Assembly (NCBI RefSeq): GCF_032854445.1
Contig: NW_027018248.1
Coordinates: 1 to 52,400 of the forward strand
Reading direction: 5' to 3'
DNA: 52,400 nt
Origin: Liolophura sinensis
Taxonomy: Eukaryota > Mollusca > Polyplacophora > Chitonida > Chitonidae
Part shown: one piece after another, positions 25,709-37,500 of the stretch
Layout of the letters: each line of letters begins with the position of its first letter
Numbering within the stretch: the stretch's first letter is position 1
Notes under the pieces: generated by a model
What the model saw: the letters and a program-made list of their open reading frames with translations, nothing else
The model's database searches: none
Told to the model about the DNA's origin: nothing
Made by a program: the position numbers and the translations under genes

Positions 25709-28700
25709 GTGCCCAGCAACTGCTCTTACTCCATGGAAACCAAGGAAATTTGCAATTTTTCAACAGCTGGAGATGCCTGGCCCAATTGCGCATCTTTTGG
25801 CACCTTATTGATGTGGGTCAGTGTTCAATTGTCCTTTTTACAGCGGACTGTATCAAGTACCTTGTGTTTTTTTTATATACAAATGGTGTGGTTTTTCTAC
25901 ATGTAGATAAAGACATTGAGTTTGTCTTCGACTTAGAAGTAAGACAACTGCTGGGTGAGTTAAATGGGCTTGGCCCAAAGATTTGACGTCGTCTGGGCTA
26001 CCGAAGGGCACATAACTTATAATGAAAAGTTGAATATAGTAATGACCAGTCGCGATTGTACATAGTTAATGTAGCCGATTTCAATTCGCAAAAAGACCAG
26101 GCAAAAATCCAAAAGTAGAAAAACTGTTCCAATGCTGCTGGTAAGAGGCTAATCCGACGTATTTTTTGACGAGAAATCGAATGGTGCAAACCGCGTTGCT
26201 CTCCGACCAATACTTTTGGCTGTAGCCACAAATGAATAATCATTGATGTCAAGATCACGTGCCCAGCAACGGCTCTTACTACATGGAAACCAAGGAAATT
26301 TGCAATTTGTCAACAGCTGGAGATGCCTGGCCCAAATGCGCATCTTTTGGAACCTTATTGATGTGGGTCAGTGTTCAATTCTACTTTTTACAGCAGACTG
26401 TATCATGTACCTTGTGTTTTTTTATATACAAATGGTGTGGTTTTTCTACATGTAGATAAAGACATTGAGTTTGTCTTCGACTTAGAAGTAAGACATTTGC
26501 TGGGTGAGTTAAATGGGCTTGGCCCAAAGATTTGACGTCGTCTGGGCTACCGAAGGGCACATAACTTATAATGAAAAGTTGAATATAGTAATGACCAGTC
26601 GCGATTGTACATAGTTAATGTAGCCGATTTCAATTAGCAAAAAGACCAGGCAAAAATCCAAAAGTGGAAAAACTGTTCCAATGCTGCTGGTAAGAGGCTA
26701 ATCCGACGTATTTTTTGACGAGAAATCGAATGGTGCAAACCGCGTTGCTCTCCGACCAATACTTTTGGCTGTAGCCACAAATGAATAATCATTGATGTCA
26801 AGATCACGTGCCCAGCAACGGCTCTTACTCCATGGAAACCAAGGAAATTTGCAATTTTTCAACAGCTGGAGATGCCTGGCCCAATTGCGCATCTTTTGGC
26901 ACCTTATTGATGTGGGTCAGTGTTCAATTGTACTTTTTACAGCGGACTGTATCAAGTACCTTGTGTTTTTTTATATACAAATGGTGTGGTTTTTCTACAT
27001 GTAGATAAAGACATTGAGTTTGTCTTCGACTTAGAAGTAAGACATTTGCTGGGTGAGTTAAATGGGCTTGGCCCAAAGATTTGACGTCGTCTGGGCTACC
27101 GAAGGGCACATAACTTATAATGAAAAGTTGAATATAGTAATGACCAGTCGCGATTGTACATAGTTAATGTAGCCGATTTCAATTCGCAAAAAGACCAGGC
27201 AAAAATCCAAAAGTGGAAAAACTGTTAAAATGCTGCTGGTAAGAGGCTAATCCGAGGTATTTTTTGACGAGAAATCGAATGGTGCAAACCGCGTTGCTCT
27301 CCGACCAATACTTTTGGCTGTAGCCACAAATGAATAATCATTGATGTCAAGATCACGTGCCCAGCAACGGCTCTTACTCCATGGAAACCAAGGAAATTTG
27401 CAATTTTTCAACAGCTGGAGATGCCTGGCCCAAATGCGCATCTTTTGGCACCTTATTGATGTGGGTCAGTGTTCAATTGTACTTTTTACAGCGGACTGTA
27501 TCAAGTACCTTGTGTTTTTTTTATATACAAATGGTGTGGTTTTTCTACATGTAGATAAAGACATTGAGTTTGTCTTCGACTTAGAAGTAAGACATTTGCT
27601 GGGTGAGTTAAATGGGCTTGGCCCAAAGATTTGACGTCGTCTGGGCTACCGAAGGGCACATAGCATATAATGAAAAGTTGAATATAGTAATGACCAGTCG
27701 CGATTGTACATAGTTAATGTAGCCGATTTCAATTCGCAGAAAGACCAGGCAAAAATCCAAAAGTGGAAAAACTGTTCCAATGCTGCTGGTAAGAGGCTAA
27801 TCCGACGTATTTTTTGACGAGAAATCGAATGGTGCAAACCGCGTTGCTCTCCGACCAATACTTTTGGCTGTAGCCACAAATGAATAATCATTGATGTCAA
27901 GATCACGTGCCCAGCAACGGCTCTTACTCCATGGAAACCAAGGAAATTTGCAATTTTTCAACAGCTGGAGATGCCTGGCCCAATTGCGCATCTTTTGGCA
28001 CCTTATTGATGTGGGTCAGTGTTAAATTGTACTTTTTACAGCGGACTGTATCAAGTACCTTGTGTTTTTTTTATATACAAATGGTGTGGTTTTTCTACAT
28101 GTAGATAAAGACATTGAGTTTGTCTTTGACTTAGAAGTAAGACAACTGCTGGGTGAGTTAAATGGGCTTGGCCCAAAGATTTGACGTCGTCTGGGCTACC
28201 GAAGGGCACATAACTTATAATGAAAAGTTGAATATAGTAATGACCAGTCGCGATTGTACATAGTTAATGTAGCCGATTTCAATTAGCAAAAAGACCAGGC
28301 AAAAATCCAAAAGTGGAAAAACTGTTCCAATGCTGCTGGTAAGAGGCTAATCCGACGTATTTTTTGACGAGAAATCGAATGGTGCAAACCGTGTTGCTCT
28401 CCGACCAATACTTTTGGCTATAGCCACAAATGAATAATCATTGATGTCAAGATCACGTGCCCAGCAACGGCTCTTACTCCATGGAAACCAAGGAAATTTG
28501 CAATTTTTCAACAGCTGGAGATGCCTGGCCCAATTGCGCATCTTTTGGCACCTTATTGATGTGGGTCAGTGTTCAATTGTACTTTTTACAGCGGACTGTA
28601 TCAAGTACCTTGTGTTTTTTTTATATACAAATGGTGTGGTTTTTCTACATGTAGATAAAGACATTGAGTTTGTCTTCGACTTAGAAGTAAGACAACTGCT

Positions 28701-30106
28701 GGGTGAGTTAAATGGGCTTGGCCCAAAGATTTGACGTCGTCTGGGCTACCGAAGGGCACATAACTTATAATGAAAAGTTGAATATAGTAATGACCAGTCG
28801 CGATTGTACATAGTTAATGTAGCCGAATTCAGTTAGCAAAAAGACCAGGCAAAAATCCAAAAGTAGAAAAACTGTTCCAATGCTGCTGGTAAGAGGCTAA
28901 TCCGACGTATTTTTTGACGAGAAATCGAATGGTGCAAACCGCGTTGCTCTCCGACCAATACTTTTGGCTGTAGCCACAAATGAATAACCATTGATGTCAA
29001 GATCACGTGCCCAGCAACGGCTCTTACTCCATGGAAACCAAGGAAATTTGCAATTTTTCAACAGCTGGAGATGCCTGGCCCAATTGCGCATCTTTTGGCA
29101 CCTTATTGATGTTTGTCAGTGTTCAATTGTACTTTTTACAGCGGACTGTATCAAGTACCTTGTGTTTTTTTTATATACAAATGGTGTGGTTTTTCTACAT
29201 GTAGATAAAGACATTGAGTTTGTCTTCGACTTAGAAGTGAGACATTTGCTGGGTGAGTTAAATGGGCTTGGCCCAAAGATTTGACGTCGTCTGGGCTACC
29301 GAAGGCCACATAACTTATAATGAAAAGTTGAATATAGTAATGACCAGTCGCGATTGTACATAGTTAATGTAGCCGATTTCAATTAGCAAAAAGACCAGGC
29401 AAAAATCCAAAAGTGGAAAAACTGTTCCAATGCTGCTAGTAAGAGGCTAATCCGACGTATTTTTTGACGAGAAATCGAATGGTGCAAACCGCGTTGCTCT
29501 CCGACCAATACTTTTGGCTGTAGCCACAAATGAATAATCATTGATGTCAAGATCACGTGCCCAGCAACGGCTCTTACTCCATGGAAACCAAGGAAATTTG
29601 CAATTTTTCAACAGCTGGAGATGACTGGCCCAATTGCGCATTTTTTGGCACCTTATTGATGTGGGTCAGTGTTCAATTGTACTTTTTACAGCGGACTGTA
29701 TCAAGTACCTTGTGTTTTTTTTATATACAAATGGTGTGGTTTTTCTACATGTAGATAAAGACATTGAGTTTGTCTTCGACTTAGAAGTAAGACAACTGCT
29801 GGGTGAGTTAAATGGGCTTGGCCCAAAGATTTGACGTCGTCTGGGCTACCGAAGGGCACATAACTTATAATGAAAAGTTGAATATAGTAATGACCAGTCG
29901 CGATTGTACATAGTTAATGTAGCCGATTTCAATTCGCAAAAAGACCTGGCAAAAATCCAAAAGTAGAAAAACTGTTCCAATGCTGCTGGTAAGAGGCTAA
30001 TCCGACGTATTTTTTGACGAGAAATCGAATGGTGCAAACCGCGTTGCTTTCCGACCAATACTTTTGGCTGTAGCCACAAATGAATAATCATTGATGTCAA
30101 GATCAC
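25709..30106. repeat. 8-unit higher-order repeat, third copy, near-identical to the second
   Basis: Anchors are 25709, 26259, 26808, 27357, 27907, 28457, 29007 and 29557. Every rare marker of the preceding copy that I checked recurs. Differences seen are a T7 instead of T8 tract in the unit at 26259 and GATGACTGG instead of GATGCCTGG near 29622. Agreement breaks down just before the next anchor: the sequence upstream of 30107 has TTCAATTCGC AAAAAGACCTGG, not the TTCAATTTGC AAAAAGAAGA found upstream of 21310 and 25709. That marks the edge of the duplicated block near 29.9 kb. Confidence 0.9.
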
Positions 30107-31203
30107 GTGCCCAGCAACTGCTCTTACTCCATGGAAACCAAGGAAATTTGCAATTTTTCAACAGCTGGAGATGCCTGGCCCAATTGCGCATCTTTTGGCA
30201 CCTTATTGATATGGGTCAGTGTTCAATTGTCCTTTTTACAGCGGACTGTATCAAGTACCTTGTGTTTTTTTTATATACAAATGGTGTGGTTTTTCTACAT
30301 GTAGATAAAGACATTGAGTTTGTCTTCGACTTAGAAGTGAGACATTTGCTGGGTGAGTTAAATGGGCTTGGCCCAAAGATTTGACGTCGTCTGGGCTACC
30401 GAAGGGCACATAACTTATAATGAAAAGTTGAATATAGTAATGACCAGTCGCGATTGTACATAGTTAATGTAGCCGATTTCAATTAGCAAAAAGACCAGGC
30501 AAAAATCCAAAAGTGGAAAAACTGTTCCAATGCTGCAGGTAAGAGGCTAATCCGACGTATTTTTTGACGAGAAATCGAATGGTGCAAACGGCGTTGCTCT
30601 CCGACCAATACTTTTGGCTGTAGCCACAAATGAATAATCATTGATGTCAAGATCACGTGCCCAGCAACGGCTCTTATTACATGGAAACCAAGGAAATTTG
30701 CAATTTTTCAACAGCTGGAGATGCCTCGCCCAATTGCGCATCTTTTGGCACCTTATTGATGTGGGTCAGTGTTCAATTGTCCTTTTTACAGCGGACTGTA
30801 TCAAGTACCTTGTGTTTTTTTTATATACAAATGGTGTGGTTTTTCTACATGTAGATAAAGACATTGAGTTTGTCTTCGACTTAGAAGTAAGACAACTGCT
30901 GGGTGAGTTAAATGGGCTTGGCCCAAAGATTTGACGTCGTCTGGGGTACCGAAGGGCACATAACTTATAATGAAAAGTTGAATATAGTAATGACCAGTCG
31001 CGATTGTACATAGTTAATGTAGCCGAATTCAGTTAGCAAAAAGACCAGGCAAAAATCCAAAAGTAGAAAAACTGTTCCAATGCTGCTAGTAAGAGGCTAA
31101 TCCGACGTATTTTTTGACGAGAAATCGAATGGTGCAAACCGCGTTGCTCTCCGACCAATACTTTTGGCTGTAGCCACAAATGAATAACCATTGATGTCAA
31201 GAT

Positions 31204-31209
31204 CACGTG
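31204..31209. other. CACGTG hexamer at the monomer anchor
   Basis: CACGTG (the E-box/G-box core bound by bHLH or bZIP factors in many eukaryotes) lies in the ATCACGTGCCC string of nearly every monomer. Unit 3154 has GACGTG instead. The hexamer identity is seen in the sequence. Binding or regulation is only a possibility, since a 6-bp match in a repeat carries little weight by itself. Confidence 0.6.
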
Positions 31210-31364
31210 CCCAGCAACGGCTCTTACTCCATGGAAACCAAGGAAATTTGCAATTTTTCAACAGCTGGAGATGCCTGGCCCAATTGCGCATCTTTTGGCA
31301 CCTTATTGATGTGGGTCAGTGTTCAATTGTACTTTTTACAGCGGACTGTATCAAGTACCTTGTG

Positions 31365-31377
31365 TTTTTTTTATATA
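31365..31377. repeat. T8 tract running into TATATA (once per monomer)
   Basis: Every monomer has a homopolymer T tract, usually T8, directly followed by ATATACAAATGG. Tract length varies: T7 (for example units 18012, 22410, 26259, 26808), T9 (for example 38908, 39459, 41660, 43859) and T10 at the very start of the window. Homopolymer length is both a natural mutation hotspot and a sequencing-error hotspot. The string looks like a TATA element or a Pol III T-run terminator, but no gene is attached, so I annotate it only as a sequence feature. Confidence 0.85.
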
Positions 31378-31393
31378 CAAATGGTGTGGTTTT

Positions 31394-31405
31394 TCTACAT
31401 GTAGA
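31394..31405. repeat. Perfect 12-bp palindrome TCTACATGTAGA (once per monomer)
   Basis: The sequence equals its own reverse complement over 12 bases and recurs at the same place in nearly every monomer. It is broken where CTACTTGTAG replaces it (units 3704, 33408, 38358), and also by CTAAATGTAG (about 41306) and CTATATGTAG (units 49908 and 51005). A protein-binding dyad or a small cruciform is possible, but nothing in the sequence proves a function. Confidence 0.9.
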
Positions 31406-31462
31406 TAAAGACATTGAGTTTGTCTTCGACTTAGAAGTGAGACATTTGCTGGGTGAGTTAAA

Positions 31463-31475
31463 TGGGCTTGGCCCA
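31463..31475. repeat. Short inverted repeat TGGGC-TTG-GCCCA
   Basis: This has 5-bp arms around a 3-base centre and is present in most monomers. The CTTTGCCC variant (units 15261, 16911, 42211, 48260) keeps the arms. The CTTTTCCC variant (units 9206 and 12509) weakens them. It is too short to call a terminator, and no transcription unit is evident. Confidence 0.75.
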
Positions 31476-31556
31476 AAGATTTGACGTCGTCTGGGCTACC
31501 GAAGGCCACATAACTTATAATGAAAAGTTGAATATAGTAATGACCAGTCGCGATTG

Positions 31557-31571
31557 TACATAGTTAATGTA
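31557..31571. repeat. Short inverted repeat TACAT-AGTTA-ATGTA
   Basis: This has 5-bp arms around a 5-base spacer and is present in nearly all monomers, just after TCGCGA. Isolated changes occur, such as ACATCGTTAATG near 42564, TTAAGATAG near 20568 and AGTTTATG near 46966. No function can be assigned. Confidence 0.7.
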
Positions 31572-33407
31572 GCCGATTTCAATTAGCAAAAAGACCAGGC
31601 AAAAATCCAAAAGTGGAAAAACTGTTCCAATGCTGCTGGTAAGAGGCTAATCCGACGTATTTTTTGACGAGAAATCGAATGGTGCAAACCGCGTTGCTCT
31701 CCGACCAATACTTTTGGCTGTAGCCACAAATGAATAATCATTGATGTCAAGATCACGTGCCCAGCAACGGCTCTTACTCCATGGAAACCAAGGAAATTTG
31801 CAATTTTTCAACAGCTGGAGATGCCTGGCCCAATTGCGCATCTTTTGGCACCTTATTGATGTGGGTCAGTGTTCAGTTGTCCTTTTTACAGCGGACTGTA
31901 TCAAGTACCTTGTGTTTTTTTTATATACAAATGGTGTGGTTTTTCTACATGTAGATAAAGACATTGAGTTTGTCTTCGACTTAGAAGTAGGACAACTGCT
32001 GGGTGAGTTAAATGGGCTTGGCCCAAAGATTTGACGTCGTCTGGGCTACCGAAGGGCACATAACTTATAATGAAAAGTTGAATATAGTAATGACCAGTCG
32101 CGATTGTACATAGTTAATGTAGCCGATTTCAAATCGCAAAAAGACCAGGCAAAAATCCAAAAGTAGAAAAACTGTTCCAATGCTGCTGGTAAGAGGCTAA
32201 TCCGACGTATTTTTTGACGAGAAATCGAATGGTGCAAACCGCGTTGCTCTCCGACCAATACTTTTGGCTATAGCCACAAATGAATAATCATTGATGTCAA
32301 GATCACGTGCCCAGCAACTGCTCTTACTCCATGGAAACCAAGGAAATTTGCAATTTTTCAACAGCTGGAGATGCCTGGCCCCATTGCGCATCTTTTGGCA
32401 CCTTATTGATGTGTGTCAGTGTTCAATTGTCCTTTTTACAGCGGACTGTATCAAGTACCTTGTGTTTTTTTTATATACAAATGGTGTGGTTTTTCTACAT
32501 GTAGATAAAGACATTGAGTTTGTCTTCGACTTAGAAGTAAGACAACTGCTGGGTGAGTTAAATGGGCTTGGCCCAAAGATTTGACGTCGTCTGGGCTACC
32601 GAAGGGCACATAACTTATAATGAAAAGTTGAATATAGTAATGACCAGTCGCGATTGTACATAGTTAATGTAGCCGATTTCAATTAGCAAAAAGACCAGGC
32701 AAAAATCCAAAAGTAGAAAAACTGTTCCAATGCTGCTGGTAAGAGGCTAATCCGACGTATTTTTTGACGAGAAATCGAATGGTGCAAACCGCGTTGCTCT
32801 CCGACCAATACTTTTGGCTGTAGCCACAAATGAATAATCATTGATGTCAAGATCACGTGCCCAGCAACGGCTCTTACTACATGGAAACCAAGGAAATTTG
32901 CAATTTGTCAACAGCTGGAGATGCCTGGCCCAATTGCGCATCTTTTGGCACCTTATTGATGTGGGTCAGTGTTCAATTGTACTTTTTACAGCAGACTGTA
33001 TCATGTACCTTGTGTTTTTTTTATATACAAATGGTGTGGTTTTTCTACATGTAGATAAAGACATTGAGTTTGTCTTCGACTTAGAAGTAAGACATTTGCT
33101 GGGTGAGTTAAATGGGCTTGGCCCAAAGATTTGACGTCGTCTGGGCTACCGAAGGGCACATAACTTATAATGAAAAGTTGAATATAGTAATGACCAGTCG
33201 CGATTGTACATAGTTAATGTAGCCGAATTCAGTTAGCAAAAAGACCAGGCAAAAATCCAAAAGTAGAAAAAACTGTTCCAATGCTGCTGGTAAGAAGCTA
33301 ATCCGACGTATTTTTTGACGAGAAATCGAATGGTGCAAACCGCGTTGCTCTCCGACCAATACTTTTGGCTGTAGCCACAAATGAATAATCATTGATGTCA
33401 AGATCAC

Positions 33408-33957
33408 GTGCCCAGCAACGGCTCTTACTCCATGGAAACCAAGGAAATTTGCAATTTTTCAACAGCTGGAGATGCCTGGCCCAATTGCGCATCTTTTGGC
33501 ACCGTATTGATGTGGGTCAGTGTTCAATTGTCCTTTTTACAGCGGACTGTATCAAGTACCTTGTGTTTTTTTTATATACAAATGGTGTGGTTTTTCTACT
33601 TGTAGATAAAGACATTGAGTTTGTCTTCGACTTAGAAGTAAGACAACTGCTGGGTGAGTTAAATGGGCTTGGCCCAAAGATTTGACGTCGTCTGGGCTAC
33701 CGAAGGGCACATAACTTATAATGAAAAGTTGAATATAGTAATGACCAGTCGCGATTGTACATAGTTAATGTAGCCGATTTCAATTCGCAAAAAGACAAGG
33801 CAAAAATCCAAAAGTAGAAAAACTGTTCCAATGCTGCTGGTAAGAGGCTAATCCGACGTATTTTTTGACGAGAAATCGAATGGTGCAAACCGCGTTGCTC
33901 TCCGACCAATACTTTTGGCTGTAGCCACAAATGAATAATCATTGATGTCAAGATCAC
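33408..33957. repeat. Probable chimeric monomer (fusion of two HOR positions)
   Basis: The upstream side of this unit has GAATTCAGTTAGC (about 33226), which in the downstream copy precedes the unit at 37808. Its later part has CTACTTGTAG and is followed by AAAAAGACAAGG, and both features belong to the next unit (38358) in the downstream copy. The unit thus looks like the 5' part of the 37808 type joined to the 3' part of the 38358 type. A one-unit deletion by unequal exchange would produce this. Equally, the downstream copy could have gained a unit. Confidence 0.65.
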
Positions 33958-34507
33958 GTGCCCAGCAACGGCTCTTACTCCATGGAAACCAAGGAAATTT
34001 GCAATTTTTCAACAGCTGGAGATGCCTGGCCCAATTGCGCATCTTTTGGCACCTTATTGATGTGGGTCAGTGTTCAATTGTCCTTTTTACAGCGGACTGT
34101 ATCAAGTACCTTGTGTTTTTTTTATATACAAATGGTGTGGTTTTTCTACATGTAGATAAAGACATTGAGTTTGTCTTCGACTTAGAAGTAAGACAACTGC
34201 TGGGTGAGTTAAATGGGCTTGGCCCAAAGATTTGACGTCGTCTGGGCTACCGAAGGGCACATAACTTATAATGAAAAGTTGAATATAGTAATGACCAGTC
34301 GCGATTGTACATAGTTAATGTAGCCGATTTCAATTCGCAAAAAGACCAGGCAAAAATCCAAAAGTAGAAAAACTGTTCCAATGCTGCTGGTAAGAGGCTA
34401 ATCCGACGTATTTTTTGACGAGAAATCGAATGGTGCAAACCGCGTTGCTTTCCGACCAATACTTGTGGCTGTAGCCACAAATGAATAATCATTGATGTCA
34501 AGATCAC

Positions 34508-37500
34508 GTGCCCAGCAACGGCTCTTACTCCATGGAAACCAAGGAAATTTGCAATTTTTCAACAGCTGGAGATGCCTGGCCCAATTGCGCATCTTTTGGC
34601 ACCTTATTGATATGGGTCAGTGTTCAATTGTCCTTTTTACAGCGGACTGTATCAAGTACCTTGTGTTTTTTTTATATACAAATGGTGTGGTTTTTCTACA
34701 TGTAGATAAAGACATTGAGTTTGTCTTCGACTTAGAAGTGAGACATTTGCTGGGTGAGTTAAATGGGCTTGGCCCAAAGATTTGACGTCGTCTGGGCTAC
34801 CGAAGGGCACATAACTTATAATGAAAAGTTGAATATAGTAATGACCAGTCGCGATTGTACATAGTTAATGTAGCCGATTTCAATTAGCAAAAAGACCAGG
34901 CAAAAATCCAAAAGTGGAAAAACTGTTCCAATGCTGCAGGTAAGAGGCTAATCCGACGTATTTTTTGACGAGAAATCGAATGGTGCAAACGGCGTTGCTC
35001 TCCGACCAATACTTTTGGCTGTAGCCACAAATGAATAATCATTGATGTCAAGATCACGTGCCCAGCAACGGCTCTTACTCCATGGAAACCAAGGAAATTT
35101 GCAATTTTTCAACAGCTGGAGATGCCTGGCCCAATTGCGCATCTTTTGGCACCTTATTGATGTGGGTCAGTGTTCAATTGTCCTTTTTACAGCGGACTGT
35201 ATCAAGTACCTTGTGTTTTTTTTATATACAAATGGTGTGGTTTTTCTACATGTAGATAAAGACATTGAGTTTGTCTTCGACTTAGAAGTAAGACAACTGC
35301 TGGGTGAGTTAAATGGGCTTGGCCCAAAGATTTGACGTCGTCTGGGGTACCGAAGGGCACATAACTTATAATGAAAAGTTGAATATAGTAATGACCAGTC
35401 GCGATTGTACATAGTTAATGTAGCCGAATTCAGTTAGCAAAAAGACCAGGCAAAAATCCAAAAGAAGAAAAACTGTTCCAATGCTGCTAGTAAGAGGCTA
35501 ATCCGACGTATTTTTTGACGAGAAATCGAATGGTGCAAACCGCGTTGCTCTCCGACCAATACTTTTGGCTGTAGCCACAAATGAATAACCATTGATGTCA
35601 AGATCACGTGCCCAGCAACGGCTCTTACTCCATGGAAACCAAGGAAATTTGCAATTTTTCAACAGCTGGAGATGCCTGGCCCAATTGCGCATCTTTTGGC
35701 ACCTTATTGATGTGGGTCAGTGTTCAATTGTACTTTTTACAGCGGACTGTATCAAGTACCTTGTGTTTTTTTTATATACAAATGGTGTGGTTTTTCTACA
35801 TGTAGATAAAGACATTGAGTTTGTCTTCGACTTAGAAGTGAGACATTTGCTGGGTGAGTTAAATGGGCTTGGCCCAAAGATTTGACGTCGTCTGGGCTAC
35901 CGAAGGCCACATAACTTATAATGAAAAGTTGAATATAGTAATGACCAGTCGCGATTGTACATAGTTAATGTAGCCGATTTCAATTCGCAAAAAGACCAGG
36001 CAAAAATCCAAAAGTGGAAAAACTGTTCCAATGCTGCTAGTAAGAGGCTAATCCGACGTATTTTTTGACGAGAAATCGAATGGTGCAAACCGCGTTGCTC
36101 TCCGACCAATACTTTTGGCTGTAGCCACAAATGAATAATCATTGATGTCAAGATCACGTGCCCAGCAACGGCTCTTACTCCATGGAAACCAAGGAAATTT
36201 GCAATTTTTCAACAGCTGGAGATGCCTGGCCCAATTGCGCATCTTTTGGCACCTTATTGATGTGGGTCAGTGTTCAGTTGTCCTTTTTACAGCGGACTGT
36301 ATCAAGTACCTTGTGTTTTTTTTATATACAAATGGTGTGGTTTTTCTACATGTAGATAAAGACATTGAGTTTGTCTTCGACTTAGAAGTAGGACAACTGC
36401 TGGGTGAGTTAAATGGGCTTGGCCCAAAGATTTGACGTCGTCTGGGCTACCGAAGGGCACATAACTTATAATGAAAAGTTGAATATAGTAATGACCAGTC
36501 GCGATTGTACATAGTTAATGTAGCCGATTTCAATTCGCAAAAAGACCTGGCAAAAATCCAAAAGTAGAAAAACTGTTCCAATGCTGCTGGTAAGAGGCTA
36601 ATCCGACGTATTTTTTGACGAGAAATCGAATGGTGCAAACCGCGTTGCTCTCCGACCAATACTTTTGGCTGTAGCCACAAATGAATAATCATTGATGTCA
36701 AGATCACGTGCCCAGCAACTGCTCTTACTCCATGGAAACCAAGGAAATTTGCAATTTTTCAACAGCTGGAGATGCCTGGCCCAATTGCGCATCTTTTGGC
36801 ACCTTATTGATGTGTGTCAGTGTTCAATTGTCCTTTTTACAGCGGACTGTATCAAGTACCTTGTGTTTTTTTTATATACAAATGGTGTGGTTTTTCTACA
36901 TGTAGATAAAGACATTGAGTTTGTCTTCGACTTAGAAGTAAGACAACTGCTGGGTGAGTTAAATGGGCTTGGCCCAAAGATTTGACGTCGTCTGGGCTAC
37001 CGAAGGGCACATAACTTATAATGAAAAGTTGAATATAGTAATGACCAGTCGCGATTGTACATAGTTAATGTAGCCGATTTCAATTAGCAAAAAGACCAGG
37101 CAAAAATCCAAAAGTAGAAAAACTGTTCCAATGCTGCTGGTAAGAGGCTAATCCGACGTATTTTTTGACGAGAAATCGAATGGTGCAAACCGCGTTGCTC
37201 TCCGACCAATACTTTTGGCTGTAGCCACAAATGAATAATCATTGATGTCAAGATCACGTGCCCAGCAACGGCTCTTACTACATGGAAACCAAGGAAATTT
37301 GCAATTTGTCAACAGCTGGAGATGCCTGGCCCAATTGCGCATCTTTTGGCACCTTATTGATGTGGGTCAGTGTTCAATTGTACTTTTTACAGCAGACTGT
37401 ATCATGTACCTTGTGTTTTTTTTATATACAAATGGTGTGGTTTTTCTACATGTAGATAAAGACATTGAGTTTGTCTTCGACTTAGAAGTAAGACATTTGC

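Larger units (their letters stand above)
31207..31756. repeat. Representative 550-bp monomer
   Basis: This is a typical unit, exactly 550 bp from anchor to anchor, about 41% GC by hand count. Landmarks in order: CACGTG overlapping the anchor (31204-31209), CCATGG (31229-31234), CAGCTG (31262-31267), a T8 tract (31365-31372) running into TATATA (31372-31377), palindrome TCTACATGTAGA (31394-31405), TGGGC-TTG-GCCCA (31463-31475), GACGTC (31483-31488), TCGCGA (31548-31553), TACAT-AGTTA-ATGTA (31557-31571) and TGGCT-GT-AGCCA (31715-31726). I found no obvious internal sub-repeat. The longest shared internal word I noticed is TGGCCCAA, which occurs twice. The unit start is arbitrary, because a tandem array has no natural boundary inside the window. 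The length is not a multiple of three (550 = 3 x 183 + 1), so a reading frame cannot pass coherently from one unit to the next. Confidence 0.95.
30107..34507. repeat. 8-unit higher-order repeat, fourth copy
   Basis: Anchors are 30107 to 33958. The copy pairs with the next one at about 4401 bp. Shared markers: GATATGGGTCAG (30107/34508); GCAAACGGCG with CTGCAGGTAAG and then CTGGGGTACC (30657/35058); AATAACCATTG (31207/35608); GTTCAGTTGTCC with GTAGGACAAC (31757/36158); ATGTGTGTCAG (32307/36708); CAATTTGTCAAC (32857/37258); and GAATTCAGTTAGC before 33408/37808. The unit at 33408 appears to be a fusion (see separate entry). The copy therefore has one unit fewer on the 3' side than the alignment of the following copy predicts. 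Confidence 0.87.

Noticed and set aside
31365-31380. TATA promoter or Pol III terminator from T8-TATATA
   Set aside because: Low-complexity AT string with no associated gene, A/B box pair or downstream RNA gene that I could recognise, so it is kept only as a sequence feature.
31424-31440. CENP-B box-like string starting CTTCGACTTAGA
   Set aside because: Only the TTCG and one further A fit the NTTCGNNNNANNCGGGN consensus. The essential CGGG is absent (AGTG/AGTA instead).
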